DNA of 64,000 nucleotides, taken from NCBI RefSeq assembly GCF_000374025.1, contig NZ_KB893177.1, forward strand, positions 1 through 64,000, in the 5' to 3' direction. A model generated the notes under the pieces. The model searched no databases and was not told the origin of the DNA. It saw nothing but the letters and a program-made list of their open reading frames with translations. A program made the translations under genes and the position numbers. Positions 49,741 to 57,852 of this stretch are shown here, one piece after another. The stretch's first letter is position 1. Every line of letters starts with the position of its first letter. Origin of the DNA: Spirosoma panaciterrae DSM 21099. GTDB lineage: Bacteria > Bacteroidota > Bacteroidia > Cytophagales > Spirosomataceae.

Positions 49741-51408
49741 TTATCCCAGCTTCTTATACTTTATCCGGGTTGGGGTAGCATCAGTGCCCAGGCGTTTGCG
49801 CCGATTTTCTTCGTATTCCGAGAAATTCCCTTCAAACCAATATACCTGTGAGTTGCCTTCAAAAGCCAGAATGTGCGTGGCAATCCGGTCCAGGAACCAA
49901 CGGTCGTGACTGATGACAACGGCACACCCGGCAAAATTTTCCAGCCCTTCTTCCAAAGCCCGCAGCGTATTGACATCCAGATCGTTGGTCGGCTCATCCA
50001 ATAGCAGCAGATTAGCGCCCTCTTTGAGGGTCATGGCCAGGTGAACCCGGTTCCGCTCCCCACCCGAGAGTGTACCGAGTTTCTTTTCCTGATCGGAACC
50101 CGTAAAGTTGAACCGGCCCACATACGCGCGAGCGTTGGTTTGTTTACCCCCAAGCATAATCCACTCGCTGCCCCCCGAGATTGTTTCAAAGACCGTTTTG
50201 TTCGGGTTAAGGCCGTCATGCTCCTGATCGACGTAAGCCACTTTTACCGTTTCGCCCACGGCGAAGGTGCCATTATCGGGCTTGTCGCGCCCGGTAATGA
50301 GCTTAAACAGCGTCGTTTTACCAGCACCGTTCGGCCCGATTACGCCAACAATTCCCCCTTGTGGCAACTGAAAACCCAGATGTTCGAACAAAAGCCGCTC
50401 GCCAAATGCTTTCGAAACATCTTCGGCTTCAATCACTTTAGCGCCCAGTCGTGGGCCGGCCGGAATAAAGATTTCAAGCTTTTCGTCGCGTTGTTTGGCA
50501 TCTTCATTCAACAGCTTTTCGTAGGCACCCAGGCGGGCCTTCGACTTCGCCTGACGAGCTTTTGGAGCCATCCGCACCCATTCCAACTCACGCTGGAGAG
50601 TCTTCTGCCGTTTCGATTCGGATTTTTCTTCGCGAGCCAGTCGATTCTGCTTTTGCTCCAGCCAGGATGAGTAATTGCCTTTCCAGGGAATCCCTTCGCC
50701 CCGGTCGAGTTCGAGAATCCAGCCCGCTACGTTATCCAGAAAATAGCGATCGTGCGTAACGGCAATCACCGTACCTGCATATTGCCGAAGATGCTCTTCC
50801 AGCCACAGAACCGACTCAGCATCAAGGTGGTTGGTTGGCTCATCGAGTAGTAAAACATCCGGCTGCTGCAACAACAGGCGGCATAAAGCAACCCGACGTT
50901 TTTCGCCACCCGACAGATTGTCAATCAAGACATCGGCGGGTGGGCAGCGTAGGGCATCCATAGCTCGTTCGAGTTTCTGGTCCAGCTCCCAGGCATTATA
51001 ATGGTCGAGTTTTTCCTGAACTTCCCCCTGCCGGGCGATCAATTTATCGAAGTCGGCATCAGGGTCAGCAAAGGCTTCATTAATCTCATCAAACTCTTTT
51101 AGCAGGTTGACAACTTCCTGAACACCTTCTTCAACCACTTCCCGAACCGTCTTGCCCGATTCAAACTTTGGCTCCTGCTCGAGCATTCCCACAGAATAAC
51201 CTGGTGAGAAAACTACTTCTCCGGTATAATTTTTGTCTATACCTGCAATTATGCGCAACAGGGTTGACTTACCAGAGCCATTTAAGCCTAAAACACCAAT
51301 TTTTGCACCATAAAAAAAGGAAAGGTAAATGTTCTTTAGGATTTGTCGGTTAGGCGGAATATTTTTACTCACGCCAGCCATAGAGAAAATTATGGTTTCC
51401 TGACTCAT
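49741..51408 (-). CDS. ettA: ABC-F translational throttle EttA
   Basis: A 555-aa soluble protein with two ABC ATPase cassettes: Walker A GLNGSGKST near residue 39 and GPNGAGKTT near 355, signature LSGGEKRRVAL and LSGGERNRVHL, Walker B LLLDEPTNHLD and LLLDEPTNDLD. There is no membrane domain. The full-length EttA pattern, with the arm between cassettes and a basic C-terminus, is present. EttA binds the ribosomal E site and links translation to the ATP/ADP level. A clear promoter lies upstream, shared region with the divergent DUF349 gene. Confidence 0.95.
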   Translation of the reverse strand: MSQETIIFSMAGVSKNIPPNRQILKNIYLSFFYGAKIGVLGLNGSGKSTLLRIIAGIDKNYTGEVVFSPGYSVGMLEQEPKFESGKTVREVVEEGVQEVVNLLKEFDEINEAFADPDADFDKLIARQGEVQEKLDHYNAWELDQKLERAMDALRCPPADVLIDNLSGGEKRRVALCRLLLQQPDVLLLDEPTNHLDAESVLWLEEHLRQYAGTVIAVTHDRYFLDNVAGWILELDRGEGIPWKGNYSSWLEQKQNRLAREEKSESKRQKTLQRELEWVRMAPKARQAKSKARLGAYEKLLNEDAKQRDEKLEIFIPAGPRLGAKVIEAEDVSKAFGERLLFEHLGFQLPQGGIVGVIGPNGAGKTTLFKLITGRDKPDNGTFAVGETVKVAYVDQEHDGLNPNKTVFETISGGSEWIMLGGKQTNARAYVGRFNFTGSDQEKKLGTLSGGERNRVHLAMTLKEGANLLLLDEPTNDLDVNTLRALEEGLENFAGCAVVISHDRWFLDRIATHILAFEGNSQVYWFEGNFSEYEENRRKRLGTDATPTRIKYKKLG

Positions 51409-51443
51409 TAATTTCTAATAGATTTGTAGTTGGCATTAATCCT

Positions 51444-51474
51444 CAAATTTAACCCACAGCGCAGCCTTAACCAA
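51444..51474 (-). promoter_or_regulatory. Promoter of ettA
   Basis: On the minus strand TTG at 51474-51472 is followed after 20 nt by TAAATTTG at 51451-51444, an exact Bacteroidota sigma-ABfr-type pattern (TTG-N17-23-TAnnTTTG). The ettA ATG is 35 bp further on. A TAGATTTG at 51419-51426 on the plus strand may serve the divergent gene. Confidence 0.6.
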
Positions 51475-51482
51475 GCACAGTA

Positions 51483-52760
51483 ATGGAAAACGCTTCACTG
51501 GTAGATGAATACGGTTACGTCAAAGACGGAAAGGTATTTTTGAAAGGCTACCTGAATTATGAAGATCGCCAGATTGGCGAAGTAAAACGGACCGAGCAGG
51601 AAGCGCTCGATTATTTTAAAAATCGCTTCATCATTGCTGAGAACAAAGTCAGCCAGTTAGAGAACGATATTGCCGAAGCGCAGAACAAAGGCTCTTATCT
51701 GACCAAACTGGTTCAGCTCCGCAAGAAACTCCTCGGTTTTGATGCACTAGGTGACTTCCCGCCCCTGCTTGAGCGGCTGGATGAACAGGAGAAACTGTTG
51801 GCCGACTTGATTACGGTCAATCAACGCAAGAACTACGACATCAAGAAAGCCTTGATTGCCGAAGCAGAAGCTATTGTCGACAGCAACGACTGGCGCCCCA
51901 CAGCCGATGCCCTGCAGGAAATCAAGACGAAATGGATCAAGACAGGTCCGGTTGATAAGTCGGTCGAGGCTGAGGTTGAAGGCCGTTTTCAGGAGTTGCT
52001 GGACGGGTTCTTCCAACGGCGTCGTGAGTTCTTTAATGAACAGAACAAAGTCATTCAGGAACGTCTGGAAAAATATGATGAGCTGATTCGGCTTGCTTTC
52101 CGGGCCAATCGTCTGGGCGATCTGGATGCGGCCTTCCAGGAAGTTCGGCGGCTCAACAACGCCTGGAAGCAGGTTGGCGAAGTGCCCATCAAAAAAAGTG
52201 GCAAACTGTACAAACAGTTTAAAAAAGCTACGACGATGTTCTACACGAAGTATAACGACGCGAAGGGCATTGTTATCCAGCCAAAGATTGATCCGCGCAT
52301 TGAGGCTCAAATGAAAATGGCCGATGAAGCCGAACGACTCTCGAAACAGTCCGATATTTTTGCGGCTGCCGACCGGGCCAAAGTTTTACTGAATAGCTGG
52401 AAAGAAGTAAAAGTACCGTTCAAGCTACAGGATAAAGTGCTGAATGAGCGGTTCCGGGCAGCTTGTGATAAGATTTTTGAGTTGAGCTATCTGGGTCGGG
52501 TATTGACCCGGAAATACCCTGCTTTTGAATTAAAAAGTAAAGCAGAGCAGTTGCGAACCAAAATCCGGGAAATGGAATACCTGATCAAACGGGAGAAAAA
52601 CGACCTTCAGTTTGCTTTACAGGATGCCGAGGGACTCGACCCCAACAATGCTGAAGACAAGATGATCCTGAATAAAATCGGCACCCAGAAACGTAAAATT
52701 GCCATGAAAGAAACCATCCTGCGCGAATTCCAGAAGCAATTGGAAAGTGTAGGCTACTGA
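51483..52760 (+). CDS. DUF349-repeat protein
   Basis: A 425-aa, highly charged, helical cytoplasmic protein. Repeats of DUF349 type are visible: WRPTADALQEIKTKWIKTGPV near residue 139, DAAFQEVRRLNNAWKQVGEVP near 215, and a third, weaker one near 285 (AADRAKVLLNSWKEV). Coiled-coil segments occupy both ends. The family's role is unknown, with links to DNA damage reported in other bacteria. The gene stands alone, followed by a strong hairpin. Confidence 0.88.
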   Translation: MENASLVDEYGYVKDGKVFLKGYLNYEDRQIGEVKRTEQEALDYFKNRFIIAENKVSQLENDIAEAQNKGSYLTKLVQLRKKLLGFDALGDFPPLLERLDEQEKLLADLITVNQRKNYDIKKALIAEAEAIVDSNDWRPTADALQEIKTKWIKTGPVDKSVEAEVEGRFQELLDGFFQRRREFFNEQNKVIQERLEKYDELIRLAFRANRLGDLDAAFQEVRRLNNAWKQVGEVPIKKSGKLYKQFKKATTMFYTKYNDAKGIVIQPKIDPRIEAQMKMADEAERLSKQSDIFAAADRAKVLLNSWKEVKVPFKLQDKVLNERFRAACDKIFELSYLGRVLTRKYPAFELKSKAEQLRTKIREMEYLIKREKNDLQFALQDAEGLDPNNAEDKMILNKIGTQKRKIAMKETILREFQKQLESVGY

Positions 52761-52777
52761 TAGGCATTTCTCTGATA

Positions 52778-52821
52778 AAACGAAACGTGCCACGGTTCTG
52801 GAACCGTGGCACGTTTCGTTT
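52778..52821. terminator. 21-bp perfect hairpin terminator
   Basis: aaacgaaacgtgccacggttc (52778-52798) pairs perfectly with 52801-52821. A-rich and T-rich ends make it effective on both strands. It lies 18 bp after the DUF349 stop. Confidence 0.8.
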
Positions 52822-52841
52822 GGGCAAATTGTTATTGAGGT

Positions 52842-53117
52842 ATGGAAACAAACACGAATAACGCCGATTTTTTAACTTCTGACACCGACTTTCGGGCTAC
52901 CATTGTTCCCGGCAAATTTGTCCGGCTGGAGTATCTGACCGACTTAAATGAATTTATAAAGGCCGACGTACTTATCAAACAACTTGCCTACGAGAATGGC
53001 GCAGAATGGCTTGAACTGGCCACTGGCGAAACCATCCCGCTCGACCGAGTCGTAAGTGTTTCAGGTAATTTATCGCCCCGCTTTCCGGGCTACGGCAATT
53101 ACTCGTGCGATTGTTAA
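52842..53117 (+). CDS. Small conserved hypothetical protein
   Basis: A 91-aa acidic protein: a disordered N-terminus, then KFVRLEYLTDLNEF, DVLIKQLAYENGAEWLELATGETIPLDRVVSV, a strand pattern like an SH3-like or Rof-type small barrel, and a Cys-rich end (YSCDC). Resemblance to the Rho-binding antiterminator Rof is weak. It converges on serS with 3 bp between stop codons. Confidence 0.6.
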   Translation: METNTNNADFLTSDTDFRATIVPGKFVRLEYLTDLNEFIKADVLIKQLAYENGAEWLELATGETIPLDRVVSVSGNLSPRFPGYGNYSCDC

Positions 53118-53120
53118 CCG

Positions 53121-54392
53121 TTAGTCAATCCGATCAAAGCCACAATACGGTACGAGAACGTTAGGTATCCGAATACCTTCTGGCGTCTGATTATTTTCCA
53201 GAATAGACGCCAGAATGCGGGGCAGGGCTAGTGCAGAGCCATTGAGTGTATGCATCAATTGCATTTTGCCATCCAGTTTCGAACGAAGCTTCAGACGGTT
53301 TGCCTGATAGGTTTCAAAATTCGATACCGAGCTAACTTCCAGCCAGCGCTGTTGAGCAGCCGACCACACTTCCATGTCGTAGGTTAGGGCAGACGTAAAG
53401 CCCATATCGCCCCCGCATAGCCGCAATACCCGATACGGTAATTCCAGCTTTTGCAGTAACCCCTGCACGTGCTGACTCATCTCTTCCAGTGCGGCATAGG
53501 AATTTTCGGGTTTCTCAATCCGTACTATTTCAACTTTGTCGAACTGGTGCAGGCGGTTCAGCCCCCGCACATGCGCTCCCCACGACCCGGCTTCCCGTCG
53601 GAAACAAGGCGTATAACCGACATTTTTGACAGGCAGTTGAGCCTCGGGTAGAATTACGTCGCGGTAAAGATTCGTAATGGGAACTTCAGCCGTCGGAATC
53701 AGGTAAAGCTTATCTTCCGTTACGTAATACATCTGGCCTTCTTTATCGGGCAACTGTCCCGTTCCAAAGCCCGAATCCTCATTGACAACGATAGGCGGCT
53801 GCACCTCCAGATACCCGGCTTTCAGGGCTTCGTCGAGAAAAAAATTAATCATCGCCCTTTGAATACGTGCCCCCTTGCCTTTGTAAACCGGAAACCCAGC
53901 GCCCGAAATTTTAACCCCTAGTTCAAAGTCAATGATGTCGTACTTCTTGATTAATTCCCAGTGTGGCTGAGCCCCTTCATGAAGGGTAGGTTTCTCACCA
54001 TTTTCCAGCACCACCTCGTTATCGTCGGCCGAACGTCCCTCAGGAACGCTACTGTGCGGAATATTAGGGATCGTTACTAAAACAGCCTGCAAAGCCATTT
54101 CGATCTGACGGAGCGTTTCTCCCAGATCTTTCGAGCGGGTTTTCAACTCAGCCGTTTCGGCTTTAGCGGCATCAGCGGCTGCTTTATCACCCGCTTTCAT
54201 CAATGCCCCAATCTGTCCTGCTTTAGCGTTTGACTGCGCCAGTACATCATCGAGTTCGCGCTGGGTATCCCGCCGTTGCTGGTCGAGGTTTAACACCTGA
54301 TCAATGGTGTCTTCGGCATTGGCAAAATGTCGTTTATGAAGACCTGTCAGTACGGTTTCTTTATTCTCACGGATGAAGGGTAGTTGTAGCAT
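53121..54392 (-). CDS. serS: Seryl-tRNA synthetase
   Basis: A 423-aa class II synthetase. The N-terminal tRNA-binding coiled coil covers about 28-100; motif 2 (CFRREAGSWGAHVRGLNRLHQFDKVE near residue 266, shown in parts) and motif 3 (LNGSALALPRILASILEN near 380) are intact. It charges tRNA-Ser and, as substrate for selenocysteine, tRNA-Sec where present. Full length. Confidence 0.97.
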   Translation of the reverse strand: MLQLPFIRENKETVLTGLHKRHFANAEDTIDQVLNLDQQRRDTQRELDDVLAQSNAKAGQIGALMKAGDKAAADAAKAETAELKTRSKDLGETLRQIEMALQAVLVTIPNIPHSSVPEGRSADDNEVVLENGEKPTLHEGAQPHWELIKKYDIIDFELGVKISGAGFPVYKGKGARIQRAMINFFLDEALKAGYLEVQPPIVVNEDSGFGTGQLPDKEGQMYYVTEDKLYLIPTAEVPITNLYRDVILPEAQLPVKNVGYTPCFRREAGSWGAHVRGLNRLHQFDKVEIVRIEKPENSYAALEEMSQHVQGLLQKLELPYRVLRLCGGDMGFTSALTYDMEVWSAAQQRWLEVSSVSNFETYQANRLKLRSKLDGKMQLMHTLNGSALALPRILASILENNQTPEGIRIPNVLVPYCGFDRID

Positions 54393-54491
54393 TAATTTGT
54401 CTGGATAAGACGTTTAATTACAGCTAAGAATTCTTCTGTTTGAAATAATCCTAAACGATTCGACGAACTGTTCAGGATTTCGCTAGCAAAT

Positions 54492-55817
54492 CTAGGCTGA
54501 AAACAAGCCATCGTTTAGAGCATTCAGCGCATCGGCTTTGTACTGTCCATGAATGAGTAACGACAGGTTGCTTTCCGTGCCTCCATACGAAATCATCCGA
54601 ATAGGAATATTTTTCAGGGCGTTGAATACCCGAACAGCTACTCCTTGGTTGTCGGCACTAAAATTACCAACAATACAGATGATTGTCTGATCGTAGTCGG
54701 GTTCTTCCAGCGTACAGAAGGCGCCCAGCTCAGCTTTAATTTCTTCGATACGCTCGGTATTATCGATTGTAACGGAAACCGATACTTCCGATGTAGCAAT
54801 CATATCGACCGGAGTTTTGTACTTCTCGAAGATTTCGAAAATCCGGCGCAGAAAACCATAGGCATTCAACATACGGGTCGAGTGGATGTACAACGCTGTA
54901 ATTCCATCTTTGGCGGCTATGGCTTTAAATACCTGATCGCTTGTCCGGTCGGCAATCAATGTACCGGGAGCGCTGGGGTCCATCGTATTTTTCAGGCGCA
55001 CAGGCACACCAAACATCCGGGCGGGCGTAATGGTAGATGGGTGCAATATCTTAGCCCCAAAATACGCCAGCTCGGCCGCTTCGTCGAACGTCAATTCCCG
55101 AACGGGGAACGTGTTTTTTACAATGCGTGGGTCATTGTTGTGCATTCCGTCGATGTCGGTCCAGATCTGGATTTCTTCGGCCCGGATAGCCCCACCAATC
55201 AGCGAAGCCGTATAATCCGAGCCTCCACGCTTAAGGTTATCGACTTCGCCCCGTGGGTTACGGCAGATAAAGCCCTGGGTAACGATGATCTGTTTGTCGG
55301 CATGCTGAGGCAACATTTCGGCTAAAGCCTGCTCTGTGAATCCAATCTCAGGCTCATTATCGGCGTCAATCCGCATGAATTCGAGAGCAGGCAACAAGGT
55401 AGATGCAACCTTCTCTTCTTCCAGATATGCCTGAAACATTTGGGTACTAAGCAACTCACCTTCGGCAACCAGTTCTTTTTCCTGCTTCAGCGTGAAAGGC
55501 TTAATCCGGGTCAATGACCGAATAAAAGCAAATTCGTTATCAACAATTTTCTGCCCGGCGGCCTTACCGTCTGCAGTCTTGTACAGCTCGCCAATAAAGC
55601 TGTCGTAATGCGCCTTCAGCGTGTCAATTTTGAGGTTCGCATCGGTATCGTTGTTTGCTTTCAACGATTCGCCGATAGCCAATAGCGCATTGGTTGTGCC
55701 CGACAAAGCCGACAACACCACAATTTTGGGGGTACTATCTTCAGTAATCAGATGGCGGATGGACTGCATACGCTCCGGTTTCCCAACCGACGTGCCGCCA
55801 AATTTCCAGACGTGCAT
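54492..55817 (-). CDS. lysC: Aspartate kinase, monofunctional
   Basis: A 441-aa enzyme. The amino-acid kinase domain (1-285) opens with WKFGGTSVGKPERM and includes GFICRNPRGEVDNLKRGGSDYTAS with the ATP-site residues; two ACT domains follow (about 300-440), the seat of lysine/threonine feedback inhibition. It makes aspartyl-4-phosphate, the first step to Lys, Thr and Met. It is not fused to homoserine dehydrogenase. Confidence 0.95.
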   Translation of the reverse strand: MHVWKFGGTSVGKPERMQSIRHLITEDSTPKIVVLSALSGTTNALLAIGESLKANNDTDANLKIDTLKAHYDSFIGELYKTADGKAAGQKIVDNEFAFIRSLTRIKPFTLKQEKELVAEGELLSTQMFQAYLEEEKVASTLLPALEFMRIDADNEPEIGFTEQALAEMLPQHADKQIIVTQGFICRNPRGEVDNLKRGGSDYTASLIGGAIRAEEIQIWTDIDGMHNNDPRIVKNTFPVRELTFDEAAELAYFGAKILHPSTITPARMFGVPVRLKNTMDPSAPGTLIADRTSDQVFKAIAAKDGITALYIHSTRMLNAYGFLRRIFEIFEKYKTPVDMIATSEVSVSVTIDNTERIEEIKAELGAFCTLEEPDYDQTIICIVGNFSADNQGVAVRVFNALKNIPIRMISYGGTESNLSLLIHGQYKADALNALNDGLFSA

Positions 55818-55827
55818 TTTTAATTAA

Positions 55828-55900
55828 TGAAAGAGTGAATGAGTGAAAGAGCGAACAAGTTGAGAGCAGAATATCGCTCTTTCACTCATTCACTCTTTCA
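55828..55900. repeat. 27-bp perfect inverted repeat between lysC and ribH
   Basis: Arms 55828-55854 and 55874-55900 pair perfectly over 27 bp around a 19-nt spacer. The arm word gaaagagtgaatgagtgaaa is a relative of the repeat at 3397-3449. It begins 11 bp from lysC and ends 5 bp before the ribH stop. Confidence 0.75.
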
Positions 55901-55904
55901 CTCG

Positions 55905-56405
55905 TTAAAACTTGCTATAAACCTGTTCTTGTAATCCGATCATTTTGATGGCAGTTATGGCTGCTTCGTCACCTTTGTTGCCGTGTTTACCACCTGCCCG
56001 GTCGAGTGCCTGCTGTTGGTCGTTGGGTGTCAGAACGCCGAAGATAACGGGCTTTCCGGTTTTCAGGCCGACATTGGTTAAACCCTGAGCTACGGCGTGG
56101 TTGATGTAATCATTGTGTTTGGTTTCACCCTGAATCACACAACCAAGGGCTATGACCGCATCAATATCGTCGCGCTGGGCAAACCACTGAGCCCCTAACG
56201 TTAGCTCATAACTGCCCGGTACATTACCCCTGACAATATGTTCGGCTCTGGCTCCGTATTGCAGCAAAGTCTGATAAGCCCCTTCAAACAAGGCTTCGGT
56301 AACTTCACTATTCCATTCTGATACCAGTATGGCAAACCGACGTTCACTAACATCGGGTAAGTCGTTGGTTGAAAATACACTCAGGCTTTTTGCAGCAGTG
56401 GCCAT
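55905..56405 (-). CDS. ribH: 6,7-dimethyl-8-ribityllumazine synthase
   Basis: A 166-aa protein of the riboflavin pathway. It joins 5-amino-6-ribitylaminouracil with dihydroxybutanone phosphate to lumazine. Visible motifs: VSEWNSEVTEALFEGA, VPGSYELTLGAQ, ALGCVIQGETKHNDYIN and PVIFGVLTPNDQQQALDRAGG. Bacteroidota ribH genes commonly follow a TPR gene, as here. The assignment is secure. Confidence 0.96.
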   Translation of the reverse strand: MATAAKSLSVFSTNDLPDVSERRFAILVSEWNSEVTEALFEGAYQTLLQYGARAEHIVRGNVPGSYELTLGAQWFAQRDDIDAVIALGCVIQGETKHNDYINHAVAQGLTNVGLKTGKPVIFGVLTPNDQQQALDRAGGKHGNKGDEAAITAIKMIGLQEQVYSKF

Positions 56406-56533
56406 TCTGAACCGGGATTTTTATGATTGTACTGATATACTGTGATTGATTTGTACCAATGATTTATATGAGGCTCAGAAAAACTAACTTATTCAAATCA
56501 AAGTCGGTCAGTAAAATCATATAAATCCGGGTC

Positions 56534-56570
56534 AAAAAAAAGGACAAAACCGGCTTCGGCTTTGTCCTTT
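56534..56570 (-). terminator. Rho-independent terminator after TPR gene
   Basis: On the minus strand aaaggacaaagcc, loop, then the complement followed by nine T (56534-56542 as A on the plus strand). It ends the TPR transcript and separates it from ribH. Confidence 0.85.
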
Positions 56571-56595
56571 GCTGTATTGATTCAATCAAGTACGC

Positions 56596-57291
56596 TTACG
56601 ACTCGCCGACGGTAGCCTCCAGTACGGATTTGTACTTCTTGGCACTACCAGCCTCAGCCGACTGAGCATACTTCTCGATAATTTCGTTATACGTATCGAT
56701 GGCCTTATCGTTCTGTTTAGCCTGCTCGTAAGCAACAGCTAGCTTCATCAGATAACCAGGCGTAAAATATTTATTCGACTTATAATCAGCAGCTTTCCGG
56801 TAATAATCAGCGGCTTCATCGAAACTTTTCTTCTCCATGTACGCATCACCTGTGAGGGCATAGGCCCGCGCCTGTACCAGCAGATCAGATGAGCTGAATG
56901 CTTTCAGATGCTCGATAGCGTCATCGTATTTACCTTGTTTCAACAAAGCAATGCCGGCATAGAATTCGGCCAGATTACCAGCGGGGGTTGACCCGTAGTT
57001 GCTTGCCACGGCCAACAAGCCAGGGCTTTTGCCATCACCATTCAGTGCTTTCTTGGTTGAATCGGCTTCGAGTTGATAAACCGATGGAAACATTTCGACC
57101 TGGGCTGTGTCATCCTGCTCGCTGATATAGTAGCGATAGCCGAAATAACCAACCACCAGCAACAAAATGCCACCCAGTACACCTAAAACAATGTTTCGGT
57201 TCTGTTCAAAAAAGTCTTCGGCCCGTTCTAACTGACCGGCCAGTGCGTCTGGATCTTCCAAAAACTCCAGTCCGCTGTTCTTTTTGCTCAT
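56596..57291 (-). CDS. TPR-repeat membrane protein (YfgM-like)
   Basis: A 231-aa protein with an N-terminal cytoplasmic stretch, one membrane helix (NIVLGVLGGILLLVVGYFGYRY near 33-52, shown in parts) and TPR repeats in the periplasm (NLAEFYAGIALLKQGKYDDA, ARAYALTGDAYMEKKSFDEA, AVAYEQAKQNDKAIDTY). The shape matches YfgM, a periplasmic chaperone partner of SecYEG and BamB. A -7 box lies 20 bp before the ATG. Confidence 0.85.
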   Translation of the reverse strand: MSKKNSGLEFLEDPDALAGQLERAEDFFEQNRNIVLGVLGGILLLVVGYFGYRYYISEQDDTAQVEMFPSVYQLEADSTKKALNGDGKSPGLLAVASNYGSTPAGNLAEFYAGIALLKQGKYDDAIEHLKAFSSSDLLVQARAYALTGDAYMEKKSFDEAADYYRKAADYKSNKYFTPGYLMKLAVAYEQAKQNDKAIDTYNEIIEKYAQSAEAGSAKKYKSVLEATVGES

Positions 57292-57310
57292 GCTTTTGCA
57301 ATTTGGACTG

Positions 57311-57318
57311 CAAAATTA
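57311..57318 (-). promoter_or_regulatory. Possible -7 box of TPR gene
   Basis: On the minus strand TAATTTTG matches TAnnTTTG and precedes the ATG by about 19 bp. No TTG lies 17-23 nt upstream, so the call is tentative. Confidence 0.35.
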
Positions 57319-57358
57319 GGAATATTTACCATTATGAAAAAGGGTAAATATCAAAACT

Positions 57359-57601
57359 TTACGAATCCAGTCCGTTTTGTAATTCAATATCACGTACAGA
57401 CATAACCTCCGACGAACGTACTTCCCGAATCTGATGCGGCAATAAGGTTTCTACAGCCACCGATTCGCCCGTAAGGGTCACAAATTCAACTTCGTAGGCT
57501 TTACCGCCATTGTAAACGGTTAAAATTGTTCCAACATCCCCGGCCTTCAGGCGTCCCTCTGCAATCTCTTCCTGAAGTACGACCAAATCATACTCACTCA
57601 T
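57359..57601 (-). CDS. DUF4926-domain protein
   Basis: An 80-aa protein starting at ATG 57601 (MSEYDLVVLQEE); 13 further codons upstream are open but not family-like. LKAGDVGTILTVYNGGKAYEVEFVT and the following GESVAVETLL are the DUF4926 pattern, a small SH3-like beta barrel of unknown role. It is divergent from the TPP-riboswitch transcript. Confidence 0.75.
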   Translation of the reverse strand: MSEYDLVVLQEEIAEGRLKAGDVGTILTVYNGGKAYEVEFVTLTGESVAVETLLPHQIREVRSSEVMSVRDIELQNGLDS

Positions 57602-57646
57602 AGACTCATATACTGGTTCACAAAAAGAAACGCTCGACATTGCATC

Positions 57647-57674
57647 TTGTTTTGTTCATAATTAAATAACTTTG
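57647..57674 (+). promoter_or_regulatory. Promoter of the TPP-riboswitch transcript
   Basis: TTG at 57647-57649, 17 nt, then TAACTTTG at 57667-57674: an exact match to TTG-N17-23-TAnnTTTG. Transcription should start about 57680, directly before the riboswitch. Confidence 0.6.
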
Positions 57675-57683
57675 CCGTGCTAA

Positions 57684-57757
57684 TCTTCCAGGGGTGCCCT
57701 AACTAACGGGCTGAGATTATACCCATTGAACCTGCGCAGGTAATGCTGTGAAGGGAA
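57684..57757 (+). promoter_or_regulatory. TPP riboswitch (THI element)
   Basis: Signature blocks in the right order: ggggtgccc (57691-57699), gggctgagat (57708-57717), acccattgaacctg (57721-57734), ggtaatgc (57739-57746) and gaaggga. Thiamine pyrophosphate binding normally shuts expression down. A later stem ATAGGCTA (57766-57773)/TAGCCTAT (57828-57835) could be the expression platform, 17 nt before the start codon of the receptor gene. Confidence 0.93.
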
Positions 57758-57852
57758 ATGTGCTCATAGGCTACGTCTATAAGCGTTTTTACAAATATCA
57801 TACCAATAACAAGGTAGGTTTGGCCCCTAGCCTATCGTAACCATTTTCAGTC

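Noticed and set aside
51747..52310. 187-aa open frame on the minus strand
   Set aside because: Antisense to the DUF349 gene; no domain seen.
54645..55325. 226-aa open frame on the plus strand
   Set aside because: Antisense to lysC, whose motifs are intact; no recognisable protein features.
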